A DNA stretch of 64,000 nucleotides from the NCBI GenBank assembly GCA_002189035.1, contig NEEC01000017.1:744001-808000 (forward strand), in the 5' to 3' direction. Under the pieces are notes generated by a model. That model had not been told where the DNA came from. It did no database searches and worked only from the letters and a program-made list of their open reading frames with translations. Source of the DNA: Utricularia gibba. Its lineage: Eukaryota > Streptophyta > Magnoliopsida > Lamiales > Lentibulariaceae. Position numbers and translations under genes: made by a program. This document shows, in pieces, positions 56,678 to 64,000 of this stretch. Within the stretch, counting starts at the first letter, position 1, and each line of letters begins with the position of its first letter.

Positions 56678-57580
56678 ATGGTATTAAATATCCCAAACGG
56701 AACATTAAAAACTGAACTGGCCCTCCAAATCAAGGAGCTAGACGATGGGAATTCACGGGCCCACGTGCCCTCCCTTCATGCCCTCGATTTCGCTCTCAGA
56801 ATCTCCCTCATTGCCTTGGCCACCGCCGCCGTCTGGGTTGCCGTCACCGCCCGCGAAAATACGGAGCTCTACGGCGAGGTGGAGACCAAGAAGCTCGCCG
56901 GAATCAAGTGAGCACCTATTTTATTTACCTTTTCTTTTTCCCTGTCCCAGGCTTGCCCTTTTATTTTTCCTCAAAAATGGGTTGGATCTGCTGGTTTTTT
57001 TAGGGGGAATACTTATTTACTTACTTATTCCCAGGTACATGGTGTCTATCGCCGGCGTGACCGCCGGCTATGCGCTTCTCACCGCTGCGTCTTCCTGCCT
57101 CCGGTGCACCGCCACCGCCAAACCGTGGCTCCACTTTTTCGCAGACCAGGTACTGTTAGGGTATTTTGGTACTTTCGTGATAAGTGGGCATAATAGCTGT
57201 TTAGTCCCTATCCTTTCTTTATTTATCCCATTTTAGTCCTCATAGTTTGAAAATTATCGATTTCGTGTCCATGGAGCTCGCCCTGTGCCCACGAGTATTC
57301 TAAAACAGCTATGCAACACGATTAGGTGTTGGCATATCTAATGGTGACATCAATGGCGGCGCAAGCAGAGCTTGTTTACTTGGCTTACGAGGGGGATACG
57401 GAGGTGACTTGGAGCCGAATATGTGGATCGTTCCACATGATCTGCCAACGGCTCACTCTTGCCTTGGCCCTGAACGCCGCCGCCGTGTCGTGTTTGATGG
57501 TTCTCGCCGGAATCTCAGGCTACAGGTTCTTTAGGACGTTCCAGCCTCCGGCGGCCGCCAAAGCCGCGGATGCCGAGTAG
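56678..57580 (+). CDS. CASP-like protein, subfamily 2 (four-helix membrane protein)
   Basis: Three exons, 56678-56907, 57035-57149 and 57326-57580, in phase with GT-AG introns, giving 199 residues. CASP-like (UPF0497) proteins form membrane scaffolds; Casparian-strip CASPs localise lignin deposition, and the wider CASPL group has varied membrane roles. Visible features: first helix FALRISLIALATAAVWVAVT; second helix YMVSIAGVTAGYALLTAASS with following CLRC; third helix around VLAYLMVTSMAAQAELVYLAYEGD; a WSRICGSFHMIC loop; fourth helix LALNAAAVSCLMVLAGISGYRFF. The GD-x-E-V-T-W and C-x-x-F-x-x-x-C features are typical of the CASPL2 group. The start is the only ATG upstream of the first helix in this frame. 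Confidence 0.92.
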
Positions 57581-58232
57581 AAGTTTCTAATTCCGGCGGT
57601 TATCATGGGCTCCATGCCCAGGGGACCCACCACCTTCCAAGCTTCGATGTATTTATGCATTGCACCCTGCGTGTAGACATATTCTGTAAATTAATTTTAA
57701 TATTTCTTTTTCAATTATCTTTATCAAACTATTCTCATCTAAATTTTTTTAATTAGATGGGTTGTAACTCTTTTTTCGAAATATTTTAATTATTTATAAA
57801 ATATATCTATATAATATACTTTTAATTATAATTACATATTTTGTATTTATTTAAATATAAATAACTCAAATATATTATTAATTAAATTTCAAACAGAGCA
57901 ACTTGGGCCTGACATGGGCTAGGCTTAGTACGGATAGCATGTAGAAGTAAAGTTGGGGCATTGCTGATGGCCCGGCCCTAAATAATTAGAAGCTAAATAA
58001 ATTAGTTTAGATTGCGTATATGACGGAAGAGTCCAAATTTCTTCCAATTTGAGGGTTTGTTTCTTCGTCCAGTGGTAAAGCTTCGATCCTTCTCTCTTCT
58101 CTTGATTCATCGTTTGTTTTCTAGTGTTTCGTGTTTCTCTGGAGTTCCTCGTGCCTTGATTTTTTTTTCTCGATTCGTCGGTTCCTTTTTCAGAACAGTT
58201 CGATTGCAGGAAGCCTATCAGAGAGGGGACGC

Positions 58233-59174
<942 letters not shown>

Positions 59175-59762
59175 AACAACTCCATCGCCTAGCCATATGT
59201 CCATATCGCCATCACAATCTGTAAATAACGTCTCGTTAACCCGTGTCTGCTAAACTTCTTATCATTATTGTTGTTGGAACTTATTCTGCTGGACGTGATG
59301 CTGTGAATGATAGTCTCCCTTCCTGTTTAAGCTGTTCCTTCTATTTTGATTTTGTCTTCTGATTCAAGGGGAAGATACACATAATGTAGATAGAACATGT
59401 TGGTTGCTAAGGTTTTTTAAATAATAGGGAGGCTACAAGAAATGAATCATCCAAGTAGATAGATGTACATCAGTCAGTCAGGACAGAATGCAACAAGTTG
59501 AGATGCTCCCATCATTGAAATCGAGAATGAGCAAAATTTCTCATGAAATACAGAGAGAAACATGGCAACTTTTTGTACGATGCAGTCAGCATGCATGAAA
59601 CTGATCACATTCAATGGCATACGAATGCAAGCACCCCGCCAGCATCACAGAGAACCATGGGGCGCGCTTGTCAATGATCACATTCAATCAGCTCCTCATC
59701 ATGCTGCTGCTTCCAAGCAGGATGCGGACGTGTAAGGATTCAGTGTGTCTAAATGAGGTGTC

Positions 59763-62700
59763 CTACAACTGAAGCGCCAGATCTGGCTGCTGGGGGTCGA
59801 CGAGGACGCCTGTCGATGGCCCTCCAGCTGAACCTGCGGATTGGAAGCCAATATTCAGATCAGGAGGGAGGGATTCTTGCTTCTGTTTGGGGTGGTGCAT
59901 CTGTGGGCTGATGCTACGCCATGTAGACTGAAGTTGGAATCTAGATAAATCGCCAGCCAGCTGAGGATAATTTATCGGTGGCTTGTGAAAGTGTGCACCA
60001 TTTAAAACGGGGCCTTCTGGAACAAATGCATGAAGCAGAGAATCGTTCCTATCCAACTGAGCAGTCTTTCCTCTCGTTGAAGCCAACTCTCCAAGGAACT
60101 GCGGCCCTTCCGGGGAGAATTTACTGATATTTGGTTCACGGGTGTATTTCTGATTCCTGAGGGAGGTCTAAATCCAACAGTCCCCACAGGAATGGACGCA
60201 CAGGCGGCAACCGTTGATGCAGTGATCATAGGACCATTGCTGCTTAATAAAGGGGCTGAAGAGAGAGTAGAATTGGCTGACCACTGATTTTGACCCTTGG
60301 CAGCAATCGCATGAACTGGATCATTCAACAGCTGCCCCACTCCCTGCTGATAGTAACCTGAAGCTCTAGCCTTACTGTTTGCTGGGCTGGAAACATTTTC
60401 AACATCCAATCTACTACCAAGGACTCTCCCGTTAGGCAAAGCTGTAATCACAGTTCCATGATAAGGTTGCTTCAAATTTTCTGCCACTGAGAAGCTACCT
60501 TGCCTTGAAGCAAACTCCTTTACTTCAGGAGATTCCGTTTCTGTGCTACTAGGATTTTGTCTTGGGTTCATGCTTTCAGCAGCATTTTGATGGAATAACT
60601 GTGATCCTCCTTGTCTAAAATGCCTTGAAGCCTTTTGTTCAGTATCAGCAGATGCCCTGAGTTCGGAAATATGATGCTGGTGACTCGTATTAGCAGAACC
60701 GCAACTGGCCTTCATCCCGGCGGATAAGAAAAGAGAGCTCATATCGGAAGCATTCACCCTTGTTGATGGTATCCTACCAGGGAAACCGGAGGTGCTGCAG
60801 AAAGTGTCGCCAGCACGATAAAAGAATGGTAAAGATGCATAATCAAGGTTTTCCTGCAATGATACTGACGCAGGGTTATCGTCACGCTTCTTGGGCTCAG
60901 CTGCTTTGGTAAAAAATGGTGGTTCCTTGATGCTGAAGTTTTCATAAATGAGCACAGGAGTTGGAAGAGGCTCATACTCGCCGACCCACCCCCGGCCAAA
61001 CTCGAGGCCTTGAGGAAGTGCTTGTTCAATCCTCTTAGAACTAATTTCCCACACTACAGACCCCAATGCTGCAGCAAAACGAGCTAAGCTCCTTGCATAA
61101 GAATGTTCTGTGTATAGTCCAACCTGATTCAGCAAAACATGATTGATGATTGCAGGTTAGTAACTCAGAATTGTATCATAAAAGGCATAAAGAGAACATA
61201 CAGGAATCAGTTGCTTGCTTTCTCCATCGGAACTTGAGAACATGGACCATGAGCAACCCACATTACAAGCAAGCGATATGTCATATGTTTCACGACGGCT
61301 TTTGTCAGGCATAGGCGATTTCTTGCCAAACCTGGACATCATGCCCTTCCCTGGAAAGACCAGATGGTTGGTTAGGGTATATGAGATACAAGCATTGGCA
61401 ACGCCACTGTTATGTAGGGTACCTGAAAGAGATTCATCTCCCTTGTCTAAACCATTCTCATGGAACAAATAATTTCCATCGCCAAGAATATCGGTGTTAC
61501 CAGGCTTCTCAGATTCAACATTTTGGGATGCATTTGAAACACTTCGCAAATCAACAGCCACACACATTGAAGAGGATGCCAAGTTGGACACGGATGATTC
61601 TTGTGTACGTATGACAGAGCCATGAATTTGTTTCTTCACTATGGGAGTCGACGTTAATTTTTGCTCAGGCTTAACATATTTATCAGCGCCTTCATCTTTC
61701 AACCTTAATTTCTCGAACTTCCTTGTGGCCAATTCTTTAATCGAACGTGCCTATAAATCACATGGAAGGCAAGTCTGTTTCACTGAGCATAGAAAAATAA
61801 GGGCACAGAAAACCAACAGGATCATCTTTTGTTATACCTGCTTGTGGTATATAGTATCCGGGGCATTGTATTCCATAGCATTTGCGCAGATAAGGAAGAC
61901 ATCATCCTGTATAACCGCTTTTTTAAGAGAAGTTCATGACCACCATATTCGGATGATAGGCGAAAAAGCAAACAAGATATAGCTAACATGAACATTTTTC
62001 AGAAAACTCAACAATTCCCACTAAAGATGCGGCTTCAACCAAAGAAGAGAAATCTCACAGAAACCTCAACGTCAAAACCATCATGAGCATATACAAACAA
62101 TCATAGATCAGAATGGGACAGGCCACATTTTAAAGGCCATACAAAACGACAAAAGTATAGGGGAAATTGAAAAAATACCTCAAACTGCTCCAAAGTCGCG
62201 TATGATCCATTTCCCAGCTTCTTCCTGACAGTGGAAAAAGCCATTGGGTGCTTTATTACATCATGGTAATCTGGGAGCTGCATCAAAAACAACTAAAAAG
62301 GTTTACGAATTGCAAATAGATACTCAAGATACTTAAAAAGGTTGTATCCGGCATACCTCTTCAGGATCAACTGGTTCGGCATAAACACCATAAGTGTCTT
62401 TCCTGGTCAAATTAGAGGATGTAAATTAGAATCAGCCCTTTAAATCTATAATGACCATGTTCACTCAATGCATCAATGCACCCAATTTCCTCTGAATTTC
62501 GTCCAAACACGCATTACGAACTCAGAAATCAAGATGCCAAATGTTAATGACATACTTCTGAAGCTTGTCCAGAATCAACTCCAAGGTCTTCTTATCAGGC
62601 AACGGCTGCCCTTGTAAACTATTACTAGCCGTCACTGTATCATACAAAACGATTAGTCATCAGCAACGGGTATTTGCACAATCCATTAGTTGTGACGCCG

Positions 62701-63625
62701 CTTTTTTTTTAATGAATAAAGTAGCACTAAAGAGGAAGATTAATCAAACCTGGATTCGAGTCTTCGCCTCTACGCAAGGGCTTCTTCCTAGTAATCTGTC
62801 AACAATTCACATAGTTTGTTGATAAACTTCCCAAAAAGCTAACTAAAAGTAGCGAAACACCCCAGCCTAAATTCAGTTGCATATGTAAATTCGTAGAACC
62901 CAGTAACCATAACATAACCCCACCCTACAAGGCACAGCGAAGTATAGGTGACAAAAGACACGTGTGTTGGTCTCCCGATGATAAGGGGGAAAAGGTGACT
63001 CTGTTGTGGGAGTATCAAGAATAATTAGACAAGACTCATGCAAATGGCGCAGCATGTTTCGGAAGGAGAAAGCTCTGCTGAAAGACTGAGAAGCAGAGCT
63101 TTTAGATTCTGTGGGGTTTACCCAGAAAACACAAAGTAGCCTAATACGCATTTCGACAAATCATCCCATTCGATGGAAGAAAATTACCTCTTGATCATTC
63201 CCTTCACTGTAATTCTCATCGTGATTGGGGCCATCATCCTCGTCAATCTCATCAATTATCTTCCTCCTCTTATGCGACGGCCCATCTGACGAAGACTGCG
63301 AGAAACCCGGAGCGGTGGTTGTTGTCGTTGTTGCTGACCGGAGCTGCCCGGTTTGGAGGTTGAGGAGATGGTTGAGCTTCTTCTCCCTCCGGCGCTGGTC
63401 CTCCTCGAAAATATCGTCCTCATCGAAGTAGTCATCGAGGTCAAAAAGATACCTAACATTCCTCCGACGCAAACTCCGGCGAACGTCCGGCTCCGACGGA
63501 TCGGAGTTGCGCGTACGAGCTGTGCTGTTCAGCTTGCTCTTCTTCTTCTTGTTGTGGCCCATAATCATACGACTTTTGTCTCCTAGTTCTGCTGCAGTAG
63601 CTGCCCTTTTTCTCTCAGCAGACAT
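59763..63625 (-). CDS. Bromodomain protein of the plant SWI/SNF (BRD1/2/13) type
   Basis: Exons: 63188-63625, 62750-62795, 62556-62634, 62357-62402, 62179-62277, 61838-61906, 61202-61750 (with a probable 72-nt intron 61351-61422) and 59763-61123. The N-terminus is basic, then acidic (DDYFDEDDIFEEDQ). The bromodomain spans exons 3-7: LELILDKLQKKDTYGVYAEP, PVDPEE, LPDYHDVIKHPMAFSTVRKK, then FLICANAMEYNAPDTIYHKQ, with the acetyl-lysine-binding Asn in CANAMEYN. A conserved block after it includes RSLARFAAALGSVVWEI and FGRGWVGEYEPLPTPVL, and the C-terminus ends PPDLNIGFQSAG...QPDLALQL. These match Arabidopsis BRD1/BRD2/BRD13, subunits of BAS-type SWI/SNF remodelers. In the last exon the frame changes between about 60160 and 60100, so either a small unrecognised intron or a frameshift exists there. 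Confidence 0.9.
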
Positions 63626-64000
63626 GGGAATTGGGAACGGGAACTCAACCTCAACTCAACCCTTTACTCTCACGCACTAGTCATCCCCGACCTCGTGCTG
63701 CTGCAGGATCAAGAAAAAACAAAGGCGTACACTTTGGATTTTTCACTTTCAGAGATTCACTAAATAAAGCCAGATCTAACAGCTGTGCCTGGCTAATATT
63801 TTCGATTTCAGCAAGCAAAGCCACATACAAGGGAATGAAACCGGAGCCCCATCTCCGACAACTAAATACTATAGATTCCCCGTCTGATCCCAGCGTCCGG
63901 CCACAGGCAAATTTAGGGTTCAGTTTACCTTCTCCCGAGTGGAATTTTACTGCAACCAAAACCCAACTTGACTTTTCTTCACTTTTTGTCATTTTTTTAC
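63626..64000. other. Upstream region of the bromodomain gene
   Basis: It holds the promoter and 5' untranslated region of the minus-strand gene. A 103-codon minus-strand frame at 63681-63992 has no recognised domain and may be 5'UTR or a neighbouring gene's edge. Confidence 0.4.

Noticed and set aside
63681-63992. 103-codon frame at the right edge as a gene
   Set aside because: No domain and no start context; more likely promoter or 5'UTR of the bromodomain gene.

Overview
This is a transposon-rich plant nuclear window, almost certainly from a eudicot. Its genes have short exons and GT-AG introns, and they encode plant-specific families: chloroplastic lipocalin, FAD4, FATTY ACID EXPORT, CASP-like, NEP1-interacting RING-H2 and ATG8. 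Nearly every block between genes is a retro- or DNA-transposon relic or AT-rich decayed DNA. No rRNA, tRNA, CRISPR or bacterial-type features were seen.

Layout. 0.3-3.9 kb: minus-strand Mutator-like element (MULE) relic with an adjacent Ulp1-like protease (Kaonashi type). 4.7-10.1 kb: complete but broken Ty1/copia element 'A' (two LTRs, 5-bp target duplication, primer site, polypurine tract). 11.5-12.2 kb: fragment of a ~1.3-kb LTR family, here called 'S'. 12.65-19.9 kb: a gene-dense island holding LCNP (+), a small unknown gene (+), then three minus-strand lipid genes in a row: FAD4, a FAX5/6-like gene and a class-B microsomal LPAAT. 21-22.9 kb: copia relic 'C'. 23.2-24.8 kb: a five-exon gene of unknown function. 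26-30.8 kb: old copia relic of the same family as A, split by a decayed PIF/Harbinger transposase and another S fragment. 31.25-31.5 kb: a small ORF. 33.6-41.2 kb: a MULE with ~100-bp terminal inverted repeats, a plant-mobile-domain (PMD) gene fragment and a transposase end with a SWIM finger, invaded by two independent S solo LTRs in opposite orientation. 42.4-43.9 kb: NEP1-interacting-like RING-H2 gene. 46.3 kb: copia gag scrap. 47.4-56.3 kb: copia relic 'B', whose 3' LTR is interrupted by a 4.2-kb PIF/Harbinger element with TIRs and TAA target duplications. 56.7-63.6 kb: CASP-like gene (+), ATG8 (+) and a bromodomain SWI/SNF-subunit-type gene (-).

How the genes relate. LCNP (thylakoid-lumen lipid protection), FAD4 (plastid phosphatidylglycerol desaturation), FAX (fatty-acid export) and LPAAT (phosphatidic acid synthesis) all act in lipid metabolism and sit within 7 kb; the last three are co-oriented and consecutive. 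That is the most biologically suggestive gene arrangement here, though chance cannot be excluded. The richest structural story is the nested transposon stratigraphy. Several genes (LPAAT, the bromodomain gene, the RING gene) show local reading-frame or splice problems that are either real lesions or assembly errors.
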